From: Nocardia fusca NBRC 14340
GTDB taxonomy: Bacteria; Actinomycetota; Actinomycetes; Mycobacteriales; Mycobacteriaceae
Assembly: GCF_001618425.1 (NCBI RefSeq)
Contig: NZ_BDCU01000025.1
Span: forward strand, 1-60,624
Length of the DNA stretch: 60,624 nt
Reading direction: 5' to 3'
Part shown: piece after piece, positions 1-7,230 of the stretch
How positions within the stretch are numbered: position 1 is the stretch's first letter
Layout of the letters: each line of letters opens with the position of its first letter
Made by a program: the position numbers and the translations under genes
The notes under the pieces: generated by a model
What the model was told of the DNA's origin: nothing
The model's database searches: none
What the model saw: only the letters and a program-made list of their open reading frames with translations

Positions 1-19
1 GCGCCGAAGGCGCGCCGAT

Positions 20-880
20 TTACACAGCGCGCAGGTGGTCGCGGCTGGCGTAGATGTGCTCGGCGATGAGGTTCGCGACCCGCTCCGGGGTCTCCAGCAT
101 CGGTACATGACCCGCTCGGCGCATCATGATCCGGTCCGCCGACTCCGGCAGTTCGCGTAGGAACCGGCGTCCGTAGGTCTGTGCCGGCAGGAAGCGGTCG
201 GAATCGGCGAGGATCAGCCGGACCGGAGTGTTCAGCTCGGACATATCCGCCAGGCCCGGTCCGCGCAGCGTGGCGGCGACCAGCGGGCGCAGCGCCGGAC
301 AGTGCAGCGCCGCGCGGATCTGGTCGGCGATATCGGCGCGCGGGACGTCCTCGACATTGCGGACCAGCAGATGGGCGACCGCACGCCGGACCACCCGGCT
401 GTCGGTCGGGAAATCACCCAGCTTCCGGCCGAATTCGATGAGCGGGGTCAACGCGATGAATTTGGCGGCCGCGTAGAGCTGCGCCGCCGAGGGGGTGCGC
501 CAGCCGCCGGCCGGCGCGATGGCGGTGAGGGTGCGGGCGCGGCCGCGCCGGGCCAGTTCGAAACCCACCCAGGCGCCGAGTGAATTGCCGGCGATATGGC
601 AGGTACGCCAGCCGAGGTCGTTGAGCTGGGCCTCGACCCGGTCGGCGATCGTCGGCACCGTGTAGTCGTCGTCGGAGAATTCCGGGCCGCCCCAGTGCCC
701 GGCCAGCGCCGGGGTGAAGACCTCGCAGCGTGCCGCGAGACGGGCCGCGGTCTGCTCCCAGCAGTGCGGGGAGAGCAGGAAACCGTGGAGCAGCAGGAGC
801 GGGGCGCCCGATCCCAGGTGCAGAGCCTTGACGGGTCCGGACGACGGGGTAGCGGAGGTGCCTGACATCGATGTCGTCAC
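20..880 (-). CDS. Alpha/beta-fold hydrolase
   Basis: A 286-residue alpha/beta hydrolase. The LLLLHGF segment near residue 30 is the usual oxyanion strand, GNSLG near residue 98 is the nucleophile elbow with Ser as nucleophile, an acid lies in the LILADSDRF strand, and the catalytic His is in GHVPM near residue 259. This is the complete family core, so it should be an active esterase, lipase or C-C hydrolase, but the substrate cannot be read from sequence. There is no signal peptide, so it is probably cytoplasmic. The first residues are low complexity and the ATG at 868 is an alternative start. It is divergent from exonuclease III, with 45 bp between the proposed starts, so the two share a promoter region. 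Confidence 0.85.
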   Translation of the reverse strand: MTTSMSGTSATPSSGPVKALHLGSGAPLLLLHGFLLSPHCWEQTAARLAARCEVFTPALAGHWGGPEFSDDDYTVPTIADRVEAQLNDLGWRTCHIAGNSLGAWVGFELARRGRARTLTAIAPAGGWRTPSAAQLYAAAKFIALTPLIEFGRKLGDFPTDSRVVRRAVAHLLVRNVEDVPRADIADQIRAALHCPALRPLVAATLRGPGLADMSELNTPVRLILADSDRFLPAQTYGRRFLRELPESADRIMMRRAGHVPMLETPERVANLIAEHIYASRDHLRAV

Positions 881-925
881 CCCTTCCTGGCAAGTAGCGG
901 TGGCTTGTCATTGTACGGTCGATCG

Positions 926-1768
926 GTGCCGTACATCCTTTCCACTGTCAATGTCAACGGGGTCCGGGCGGCCGCGGGCAAGGGGCTGCTCGCCTGGTTG
1001 GCCCGAACCGAGGCCGATATCGTCTGCCTGCAGGAAACGCGTGCCGACGATGCCCAGGTGGCCGCCGCGCTCGCGCCCGCACTGGACGACGGGTGGTCGC
1101 TCGCCCACGCCGAACCCGGTGCCAAAGGCCGGGCGGGAGTGGGGGTGCTGGCGCGGCGTCCGATGCGATCGGTGCGGATCGGGATCGAACCGGACAGCGA
1201 GTTCGCCACCACCGGCCGCTACCTCGAGGTCGAGTTCGACGAGGTGACTGTCGCGAGCGTGTACGTCCATACCGGAGAGGCGGATACGCCACGGCAGGAC
1301 GAGAAGTACCGGTTCCTCGACGAACTCGCCGCCCGGATGTCCACCCGCGCCGGTGCTTTCGTCATCGCGGGCGACTGGAATATCGCGCACACCGAACGAG
1401 ACCTGAAGAACTGGAAGGGAAACCTGAAGAAATCCGGCTTCCTGCCCGCCGAACGGGCCTGGCTGGACCGGCAACTGGCGGCCGGATACGTCGATGTCGT
1501 CCGGGAACTCCACCCGGAGGGCGACGGTCCGTTCAGCTGGTGGTCGTATCGTGGGCGCGCGTTCGACAACGACACCGGCTGGCGGATCGACGCGGTTTAC
1601 GCAACTGGGGATATCGCAGCCTCGGCGGTGTCGGCGGTGACAGAGAAGGCGGCTACTTACGCCGAACGCTGGTCGGACCATGCTCCGGTGACCGTGGAGT
1701 TCAACTGGCCTTATCCGGCGGCTGAAGCTACCCCTGCCGCGCTGGTGGGCGCCGGAAACTCGAGTTAG
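926..1768 (+). CDS. xthA: Exodeoxyribonuclease III
   Basis: An exonuclease III/AP endonuclease of the endonuclease-exonuclease-phosphatase fold. It would cut at abasic sites and remove 3' blocking groups in base excision repair. Visible motifs are an N-terminal Asn in STVNVNGVR, the metal-binding Glu in CLQETR, GDWN with flanking catalytic residues, and the C-terminal Asp-His pair in WSDHAPVT. The reading frame opens with TTG at 905, but I prefer GTG at 926 because the mature-like sequence VPYILSTVN begins there; this gives 280 residues. A decayed copy of the end of a second, related gene lies about 180 bp downstream. Confidence 0.9.
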   Translation: MPYILSTVNVNGVRAAAGKGLLAWLARTEADIVCLQETRADDAQVAAALAPALDDGWSLAHAEPGAKGRAGVGVLARRPMRSVRIGIEPDSEFATTGRYLEVEFDEVTVASVYVHTGEADTPRQDEKYRFLDELAARMSTRAGAFVIAGDWNIAHTERDLKNWKGNLKKSGFLPAERAWLDRQLAAGYVDVVRELHPEGDGPFSWWSYRGRAFDNDTGWRIDAVYATGDIAASAVSAVTEKAATYAERWSDHAPVTVEFNWPYPAAEATPAALVGAGNSS

Positions 1769-1949
1769 CCACCTCCACACGGGTACGGCTGGACTGCTGC
1801 GCGTGGAAAACGCTGCTTCGGCGGCAGCAATGGGCCGGTGAATCTGCTCGGGGGGTTGATTCGAGCAGCGATCGAACGCCGTCGGTAGCCGAGTTCCTTC
1901 GAGGTTCCGAGGGCATTCAATGGGTGCTGAACCCGAGTCGGTACCGTTA

Positions 1950-2059
1950 CGCATCGCTTACCGGCTGGCGACGCGGCAACCGCCGCACGGGCGAAGCAGG
2001 CGGTGGTTGAACGTGCCGCGACCTACGCGGAACACTGGTCGAACCATGCTCCCGTGACC
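1950..2059 (+). pseudogene. Remnant of a second exonuclease III gene, 3' end
   Basis: Codons from 2000 to 2059 read AVVERAATYAEHWSNHAPVT and align without gaps to the intact xthA (AVTEKAATYAERWSDHAPVT) across 20 codons. Upstream, from 1950 but one frame over, the sequence reads RIAYRLAT, resembling the RID..LAT segment that precedes this region in exonuclease III proteins. The copy therefore carries a frameshift, has lost its 5' portion, and has Asn in place of the catalytic Asp of the SDH motif. The likely last codons (VQYR, stop) lie at 3378-3392, on the far side of the TnpB element. The region 1769-1949 holds no gene that I recognise. Confidence 0.75.
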
Positions 2060-2078
2060 CGGAAGCGTAGCGCGCATG

Positions 2079-2098
2079 CCCGGTCCTTCAGGGCCGGG
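2079..2098 (+). repeat. Left-end subterminal hairpin of the TnpB element
   Basis: CCCGGTCC, loop TTCA, GGGCCGGG: an 8-bp stem with one T-G wobble, beginning 20 nt inside the inferred left boundary. The right-end hairpin is the same apart from one extra base, so the two ends also form a direct repeat. IS200/IS605 transposases recognise imperfect palindromes at both ends, which fits this arrangement. Confidence 0.7.
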
Positions 2099-2116
2099 TC
2101 AGCGCATTAACGGCAT

Positions 2117-2146
2117 CCTGACAGGATCGACTGTTATTCTGTCAGG
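2117..2146. promoter_or_regulatory. Inverted repeat abutting the tnpB start
   Basis: CCTGACAG (2117-2124) and CTGTCAGG (2139-2146) are perfect 8-bp inverted repeats, 14 nt apart, ending one base before the ATG at 2148. Folded in RNA this would bury the start region; in DNA it could be an operator. TATTCT at 2134-2139 resembles a -10 box. The function is inferred only from position and symmetry. Confidence 0.4.
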
Positions 2147-2147
2147 C

Positions 2148-3293
2148 ATGGCGTCGAAGGTGGTGAAGCGGGCGTACAAGTTCCGCTTCTATCCGTCGGA
2201 CGAGCAATGCGAGCAGCTCGCCCGCACCTTCGGCTGTGTCCGCTACGTCTACAACCGTGCCTTGGACGAGCGGTCCCGCGCCTGGACGCAGGAGCAGCGG
2301 CGGGTCACCCATGCCGAGACGGACAAGATGCTCACGAGCTGGAAACGCGACCCCGACACGGCATGGCTCGCCGAACCGTCGAAGGGGCCGTTGCAGGCCG
2401 CACTGCGGAATCTGCAAGGCGCGTTCGACAAGTTCTGGCGCAAGCAAACCGGCTACCCCAGGTTCAAGAAGAAGGGCAAGAGCCGCGACTCGGCCCTCTA
2501 CTACCGGGGGTGCTTCGTCTACCGCAACGGACGAATCACGCTCGCCAAACAGTCCGAGCCACTGGACATCCGCTGGTCCCGTCCGCTGCCGGAGGGGGCA
2601 GACCCGTCGCAGGTCACCGTCTCCCGCGACTCGGCGGGCAGGTATCACATCTCGATCCTGGTCGAGGACACGATCGTCGAGCACGTCCCTATCAAGGCGA
2701 CGGTCGGCGTGGACGCGGGGATCTCCAGCCTTTACACGCTCTCCACGGGGGAGAAGATCGTCAACCCGCGGCACGAGCGCCGCGACCGCGAGAAACTCGC
2801 CAAGGCGCAGCGCAGGCTCGCGCACACGCAGAAAGGATCGAACAACCGGGCCAAGGCACGAACGAAGGTTGCCAAGGTCTATGCCCGCATCGCCGATCGG
2901 CGGCGGGACCATCTGCACAAAGTCTCGACTCGGCTGGTGCGCGAAAACCAAGCGATCGCCATCGAGGATCTGAGCGTGCGGAACATGGTCCGCAATCACA
3001 GCCTGGCGCGGGCGGTGTCGGATGCGAGCTGGTCGGAGTTCCGGTCGATGCTCGAGTACAAGGCGCAGTGGTACGGGCGGGAGCTCATCGCGATCGACCG
3101 GTTCTATCCGTCGTCGAAAACGTGCTCAGCGTGTGGGCACATCGTCGATGCGCTGCCGCTGAATATTCGGCAGTGGAGCTGCCCGCGATGCGCGGCGGTA
3201 CACGATCGGGACCACAACGCTGCGAAGAACATTCTGGCCGCCGGGCTGGCGGTGTCAGCCTGCGGAGATGGTGTAAGACCTTCCCGCGCATAA
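2148..3293 (+). CDS. tnpB: RNA-guided endonuclease TnpB
   Basis: A 381-residue TnpB, the compact RuvC nuclease ancestral to Cas12. The N-terminal helical and wedge region includes CVRYVYNRAL (30-39). The RuvC-like acidic residues are present: Asp189 in VGVDAG, Glu273 in AIEDLSV, and Asp355 in HDRDHNAAKN. A zinc finger is formed by Cys326/Cys329 and Cys345/Cys348. The C-terminal tail ACGDGVRP is intact, so nothing suggests inactivation. ATG 2148 is preferred because a longer frame from 2076 would read through the left-end hairpin, whereas MASKVVKRAYKFRFYP is a standard TnpB N-terminus. In other systems the guide RNA is made from the 3' end of this gene and the right end of the element. Confidence 0.93.
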   Translation: MASKVVKRAYKFRFYPSDEQCEQLARTFGCVRYVYNRALDERSRAWTQEQRRVTHAETDKMLTSWKRDPDTAWLAEPSKGPLQAALRNLQGAFDKFWRKQTGYPRFKKKGKSRDSALYYRGCFVYRNGRITLAKQSEPLDIRWSRPLPEGADPSQVTVSRDSAGRYHISILVEDTIVEHVPIKATVGVDAGISSLYTLSTGEKIVNPRHERRDREKLAKAQRRLAHTQKGSNNRAKARTKVAKVYARIADRRRDHLHKVSTRLVRENQAIAIEDLSVRNMVRNHSLARAVSDASWSEFRSMLEYKAQWYGRELIAIDRFYPSSKTCSACGHIVDALPLNIRQWSCPRCAAVHDRDHNAAKNILAAGLAVSACGDGVRPSRA

Positions 3294-3396
3294 GCGCGAG
3301 GAGGCGATCTCGATGAAACAGGAAGGCCCTGTCGTGAGTCAGGGAATCCCGGCCTTCAGGGCCGGGACGAGGTCAAGGTCCAGTATCGATGAAAAA
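3294..3396 (+). ncRNA. Predicted right-end (omega) guide RNA scaffold and guide
   Basis: By analogy with characterised TnpB systems, the guide RNA spans the tnpB 3' region and the element's right end, followed by about 16-20 nt of flanking sequence as guide. Here the right end has a GTGAGTCAGGGAATC stretch and a stable hairpin (3347-3367, TCCCGGCC / GGCCGGGA, loop TTCAG), then GACGAGGTCAA to the boundary at 3376. The guide would begin GGTCCAGTATCGATG at 3377. The 5' limit of the RNA is unknown and may lie inside tnpB. This is a position- and family-based prediction; no promoter was identified. Confidence 0.5.
3377..3392 (+). pseudogene. Displaced last codons of the second exonuclease III gene
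   Basis: GTC CAG TAT CGA TGA (3378-3392) reads V-Q-Y-R-stop. Joined to the left flank ...H-A-P-V-T at 2059, it gives the typical end of an exonuclease III protein (HAPVT followed by a short V-x-Y tail). This supports the inferred insertion point of the TnpB element. Confidence 0.55.
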
Positions 3397-3416
3397 GAAG
3401 TAGATAGGGGGTAGTC

Positions 3417-3914
3417 GTGCGTGCGAAAGTTGTGAAGGTCCTGTCGGCGGTGGGTGCGGTGCTGGTGGCCGTCGTGGTCGCCCTGCTCAGTACCCAGGTG
3501 GGCGGGGACGACAGCGGGTCGCCGGCCGCGGCGGCTCGGTCGGAGACCACGGTGACCTCCACATCGGCCATTCCGAAGCCCGCACCGGGCCGGACCACGG
3601 CGTCCGATGCCCCGGTGGTGTCGAAGGTGGCGGGGGTGCCCGATCGTGCCTACGTCACACTCGCGGAGATCGATGCCGGGCGCTGGCCCGATTCGGCGAA
3701 CGCGCCGGGCACCAAGGGCGGCGTCCCGTTCGGGAACCGGGAGGGCCGGCTGCCCGCCGCGGACTCCGCGGGCAAAAGGATCAAATACCAGGAATGGGAT
3801 GTGAACCCTAAGAAACCGGGACAGTCCCGCGACGCCGAACGTATCGTCACCGGCAGCGACGGCTCGGCCTGGTACACCGGCGACCACTACGACACCTTCA
3901 CCAGGATGCGCTGA
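3417..3914 (+). CDS. Secreted barnase-type guanyl-preferring ribonuclease (toxin)
   Basis: 165 residues. Residues 1-27 form an N-terminal export or membrane signal (MRAKVVKVLSAVGAVLVAVVV), followed by a Ser/Thr/Pro-rich linker to about residue 70 and a ribonuclease N1/T1-family domain. In the family, the catalytic general base, Arg and His correspond here to Glu126 (YQEWDVN), Arg142 (DAERIV) and His157 (GDHYDTF). All are present, so it should be active. The GTG start at 3417 follows AGGGGG at 3405-3410. The stop overlaps the next gene's ATG (ATGA), so toxin and inhibitor are translationally coupled. The gene starts only 41 bp beyond the TnpB element. It may act on competitors outside the cell, or be held inactive by its partner. 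Confidence 0.88.
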   Translation: MRAKVVKVLSAVGAVLVAVVVALLSTQVGGDDSGSPAAAARSETTVTSTSAIPKPAPGRTTASDAPVVSKVAGVPDRAYVTLAEIDAGRWPDSANAPGTKGGVPFGNREGRLPAADSAGKRIKYQEWDVNPKKPGQSRDAERIVTGSDGSAWYTGDHYDTFTRMR

Positions 3915-4393
3915 TGGCCGAACCTGTCCTGCTGGCCGATTTCCTCACCCTCCCGCGCCACGGATCGACAGCCACCGTCGCCCCGCCGGCCGTGGGCGTG
4001 GCGACCGTGGACGCCGCCGAGTTCAGCCGGGTGCGCTACGGCGCGCCCGCCGGTTACCGGGTGCGCGAAGTCCGCGGCAGCCGGATGCGCACGGTGGCGG
4101 CGTTGTTCGACGAATTCGCGGCGGCGTTGCAGTTTCCGTACTACTTCCGGCCGAACAAGGACGCCTTCGACGAGTGCCTGTTCAACCTCGAGGACCTGCT
4201 CGGGGACGCCACCGGCTATGTGGTGGCCGTCCGCGATGCCGAGCAACTGCTCGCGGACGCGCCGGGGGAGCGGGAGTGGTTCGATTCGGTGCTCACCGAA
4301 TGCGCGGAATTCTGGACCTCGCGGGAGGTGGCGTTCCGGGTCGTGCTGCAGGGGGCGCCGGAGGGACTGACCGCGGTTCCCGTCCGCGTCTGA
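3914..4393 (+). CDS. Barstar-family ribonuclease inhibitor (immunity)
   Basis: A 159-residue barstar-like protein, longer than classical barstar (about 90 residues) because of a roughly 65-residue N-terminal extension of unknown role. The family signature is FPYYFRPNKDAFDECLFNLE (about 74-93), corresponding to barstar's YYGENLDALWDCL, which plugs the ribonuclease active site. Barstar Asp35 aligns with the Asp of KDA, and Asp39 is replaced by Glu. The 4-nt overlap with the ribonuclease gene supports a toxin-immunity pair. No signal peptide is visible, as expected for a cytoplasmic inhibitor. Confidence 0.85.
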   Translation: MAEPVLLADFLTLPRHGSTATVAPPAVGVATVDAAEFSRVRYGAPAGYRVREVRGSRMRTVAALFDEFAAALQFPYYFRPNKDAFDECLFNLEDLLGDATGYVVAVRDAEQLLADAPGEREWFDSVLTECAEFWTSREVAFRVVLQGAPEGLTAVPVRV

Positions 4394-4414
4394 CCGCCCC
4401 GTGCGCGGAACGGT

Positions 4415-5050
4415 TCATTTGCCTCGGTGCGCGAAATCCTCACCGAGCAGGACGAAGACGTCGGTGGTGTAATCGATCAGCTCGTCCCGGCCGATCGGCA
4501 GATCACCGCGTACCCAGCCGGTCAGCGTCTGGACCAGCCCGCCCACCAGGTAGGTCGCCCGGAAATCGATCACCGGGTCCGGCGCCGGGTCGGTGACCCC
4601 GTAGAACTCGATCCCTTCACTGGCCACCAGCCGGGCGAAGACCCGGATCGTCTCGGTGGTGCGCGCCCGTAACTGCGGGGTCGCCATCGCGGCGACCATG
4701 GTGACCTCGGTTTTGCGGGGATCGTCGGTGAGCAGGTGGATACCGGCGGTGATGGCCGCGTGCGCCTTGGCCCGCGAATCCTCGCCGGCGGTCTGCAGGG
4801 CCGCCGCGATGGCGATCACCAGTTCCTCGGCGATACCGTCCACCAGCGCGGTGAGTACGTCGTCGCGGCTGCTGAAACTCTCGTAGTAGTAGCGCTCGTT
4901 GAGGCCCGCCTCCGAGCACATCCCGGACACGGTGAGCTTGTCCAGGCCCTGGGTTCCGATGATCTCGAGTGCCGCATCGAGCAACGCGGTGCGCCGTTGG
5001 ATCCGCCGTTCCTCCGCGGACAAACCGCCATAGGTGCGCTGCGCTGCCAT
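4415..5050 (-). CDS. TetR-family transcriptional regulator
   Basis: 211 residues. The N-terminal helix-turn-helix lies at about 15-62, with RTALLDAALEIIGTQGLDKLTVSGMCSEAGLNERYYYESFSSRDDVL readable in pieces as the standard TetR DNA-binding domain; the recognition helix region contains NERYYYESF. The C-terminal ligand and dimerisation domain is all-helical with no recognisable effector site. The gene is divergent from the MpaB-like oxygenase (143 bp between starts), the usual layout for a TetR repressor controlling its neighbour and itself. Confidence 0.88.
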   Translation of the reverse strand: MAAQRTYGGLSAEERRIQRRTALLDAALEIIGTQGLDKLTVSGMCSEAGLNERYYYESFSSRDDVLTALVDGIAEELVIAIAAALQTAGEDSRAKAHAAITAGIHLLTDDPRKTEVTMVAAMATPQLRARTTETIRVFARLVASEGIEFYGVTDPAPDPVIDFRATYLVGGLVQTLTGWVRGDLPIGRDELIDYTTDVFVLLGEDFAHRGK

Positions 5051-5192
5051 AGCTGGAGTTTATGCGCGCCGGACGCGCGCTGATGAACACGGCAATTTGG
5101 GAACAGGTCTTGCCAGAAACTACTCAACTGGTGGATGCTATTGCCAGATGCGGGTGCGCAGTGCTCGACGTGGAGCGGACCAGGAGGCTGAG
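5051..5192. promoter_or_regulatory. Divergent promoter/operator region, TetR and MpaB-like genes
   Basis: This 142-bp region lies between divergent starts. TTGCCAGA occurs twice in direct orientation (5110-5117 and 5141-5148), and a GGCAA ... TTGCC inverted pair spans about 5092-5115. These are candidate TetR operator half-sites. A ribosome-binding site AGGAGG lies at 5182-5187. No confident -35/-10 pair was identified. Confidence 0.4.
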
Positions 5193-6131
5193 ATGGCCGT
5201 GGACACCGGATACTTTTCCGACGACTCGATGATCCGGCGGGTGATGCGCAAACGCGCCGTAGGCCTCACCTACGGGCTGCGGGCGCTGGTGATCGGCGCG
5301 GTGAACCCGCTGCTCTACGTGGGGACCGCCGAATCGACCGAACATCGCGACACCCCCTACACCCGGCTGGCGCTCACCGGGAAACTCTTCGAAGCCGTCT
5401 TCTTCGGGAGCCGGGAGGAGGCCGACCGGGCGCTGGAGTTCACCGGGAAGAAGCACGCGACGGTGAAGGGCCGGCTACCCGAGGACGCGGGGGCGCACCA
5501 CCCGGCGGGGTCGGCCTACTCCGCCTATGACCCGCACCTGAGCTTCATGACCATGGCGTTCACCTTCGACTCGGCCGAGGTCATGTACGACCTGCTGGTC
5601 CGGCGGCTCAGCGATACCGAACGCGAGGACCTGTACCAGGACTATGTGCGCTGGGGTGAGCTGTTCGGTATGCCGCGGGCGGCGGCGCCGGCGGACTATC
5701 GGGCGTTCCGGGCATACTTCGACAGCTACCTGGCCTCCGACGAGCTGTTCCTCACCGGCGAGGCGCGCAAGGTGGGCAACTATCTGTCCGGGCACACGGT
5801 GCCCTACCCGCAGCGTGCGCCGGGCCGGCAGGTGAGCTCGGCGTACTACCTGCTGGTCCAGGGCAGCCTGCCGGGGCGGATCCGCGAAATGTACGGGATC
5901 GAGTGGAAACGTACCGACGAGATCGCCTACCGCGGGCTGGCGCAGTCGGTGCGCAATGCGCACAGCGTGCCCTCGGTGCTGGTACCGCGGCCGGTGAAAA
6001 CCGTGCTCAACGGGCCGAGCGCACCGGTGTACCGGCTGATCACGAAGCAGGAGCAGCGTCTGGCCCGGGAGGGGAAGCGCAGTATGCCCGGGATCGATCC
6101 GCGCAAGTGGGCGGAGCGAAATTCGGCTTGA
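5193..6131 (+). CDS. Oxygenase MpaB-like protein (DUF2236)
   Basis: 312 residues of the MpaB/latex-clearing-protein-related DUF2236 family, haem-associated oxygenases in characterised fungal and actinobacterial members. Typical features are the opening DDSMIRRVMRKRAVGLTYG, an early helix ending in GAVNPLLYVG, HRDTPYTRLALTGKLFEAVFFG, and a central YDPHLSFMTMAFTFDSAEVMYD segment. ATG 5193 is chosen because AGGAGG ends 5 nt upstream; the open frame continues further upstream without support. It is probably controlled by the divergent TetR protein. The substrate is unknown. Confidence 0.8.
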   Translation: MAVDTGYFSDDSMIRRVMRKRAVGLTYGLRALVIGAVNPLLYVGTAESTEHRDTPYTRLALTGKLFEAVFFGSREEADRALEFTGKKHATVKGRLPEDAGAHHPAGSAYSAYDPHLSFMTMAFTFDSAEVMYDLLVRRLSDTEREDLYQDYVRWGELFGMPRAAAPADYRAFRAYFDSYLASDELFLTGEARKVGNYLSGHTVPYPQRAPGRQVSSAYYLLVQGSLPGRIREMYGIEWKRTDEIAYRGLAQSVRNAHSVPSVLVPRPVKTVLNGPSAPVYRLITKQEQRLAREGKRSMPGIDPRKWAERNSA

Positions 6132-6152
6132 ACCGCATGCGAAGATCGGGGC

Positions 6153-7187
6153 ATGTCCAGTCCTGCGCAGACCCCGGCCGCCGGGGAACGTAAACAGCGG
6201 GTGCTCTCCGGTATCCAGCCGACCAGTGCCTCGTTCCACCTCGGGAACTATCTCGGTGCCCTGCAGTACTGGGTCAATATGCAGGACGAATACGACACGC
6301 TGTACTTCATCCCGAATATGCACGCGATCACGGTGGCGCAGGATCCCAAGGAACTGCGCCGCCGCACCCGGGTCGCCGCGGCGCAGCTGCTGGCACTGGG
6401 TATCGACCCCCAGCGCTCGACCCTGTTCGTGCAGTCACAGGTGCCCGAGCACGCCGAACTGACCTGGGTGCTGAACTGCATCACCGGCTTCGGTGAGGCG
6501 AGCCGGATGACCCAGTTCAAGGACAAGTCGGTGAAACAGGGGGCGGAGAACACCACCGTCGGCCTGTTCACCTATCCGGTGCTGATGGCGGCCGATATCC
6601 TGCTCTACCGGGCCCATCAGGTGCCGGTGGGGGAGGACCAGCGTCAGCATCTCGAGCTCACCCGCAACCTCGCCCAGCGGTTCAACACCCGGTTCAAGAA
6701 GACCTTCGTAGTGCCGGAGGCCCATATCGTCAAGGGCACCGCGAAGATCTACGACCTGCAGGATCCCACCGCGAAGATGAGCAAGTCCGCGAGTTCGGAC
6801 GCGGGTCTGATCAACCTTCTCGACGACCCCAAGGTGACGGCGAAGAAGGTGCGCTCGGCGGTCACCGACACCGAGCGCGAGATCCGCTACGACGTCGAGC
6901 ACAAGCCGGGTGTCAGCAATCTGCTGGTGATTCTGTCGGCGCTGACCGAGACGCCGATCGTGACGCTGGAGAAGGATTACGCCGGCCGCGGGTACGGCGA
7001 TCTGAAGGTCGACGTCGCCGACGCACTGGCCGAATTTGTCACGCCGTTGCGTGCGAAAGTGGAAGAGTACATGGCGGATCAGGGTGAACTCGATCGCATA
7101 CTCGCCACGGGAGCCGAGCGTGCGCGCGAGATCGCCGGCAACACTCTCGCACAGGTTTACGACCGGGTCGGGTTTCTGACCCACTGA
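6153..7187 (+). CDS. trpS: Tryptophan--tRNA ligase
   Basis: A 344-residue class I aminoacyl-tRNA synthetase that charges tRNA-Trp in the cytoplasm. The HIGH-like signature is SFHLGNYLG (about residues 28-36) after SGIQPT. The KMSKS loop is AKMSKSASS (about 207-215). The Trp-pocket segment TYPVLMAADILLYRAHQVPVGEDQ is complete. Length matches bacterial TrpS. It follows the MpaB-like gene by 21 bp on the same strand and precedes yihY, as in mycobacteria. Confidence 0.96.
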   Translation: MSSPAQTPAAGERKQRVLSGIQPTSASFHLGNYLGALQYWVNMQDEYDTLYFIPNMHAITVAQDPKELRRRTRVAAAQLLALGIDPQRSTLFVQSQVPEHAELTWVLNCITGFGEASRMTQFKDKSVKQGAENTTVGLFTYPVLMAADILLYRAHQVPVGEDQRQHLELTRNLAQRFNTRFKKTFVVPEAHIVKGTAKIYDLQDPTAKMSKSASSDAGLINLLDDPKVTAKKVRSAVTDTEREIRYDVEHKPGVSNLLVILSALTETPIVTLEKDYAGRGYGDLKVDVADALAEFVTPLRAKVEEYMADQGELDRILATGAERAREIAGNTLAQVYDRVGFLTH

Positions 7188-7230
7188 TATCGGTCCGCGG
7201 CCGTGCGTGTGGCGATGAGGGGCGCGAACA

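Larger units (their letters stand above)
2059..3376 (+). mobile_element. IS200/IS605-type element carrying only tnpB
   Basis: An approximately 1318-bp element. The ends were inferred by joining the two flanks so that the broken exonuclease III frame is restored: left flank ending CCCGTGAC, right flank beginning GGTCCAGTATCGATGA, giving V-T-V-Q-Y-R-stop. Each end carries a near-identical hairpin: 2079-2098 on the left and 3347-3367 on the right. The right end finishes in TCAA, which matches the right cleavage tetranucleotide of IS608 as I recall it. No tnpA transposase is present, so mobility would need a Y1 transposase in trans. Boundaries may be off by one or two bases because Thr can be read either way across the junction. 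Confidence 0.75.

Noticed and set aside
2076..2147. Start of tnpB at ATG 2076
   Set aside because: These codons translate the left-end hairpin and the inverted repeat; the TnpB family N-terminus begins at 2148.
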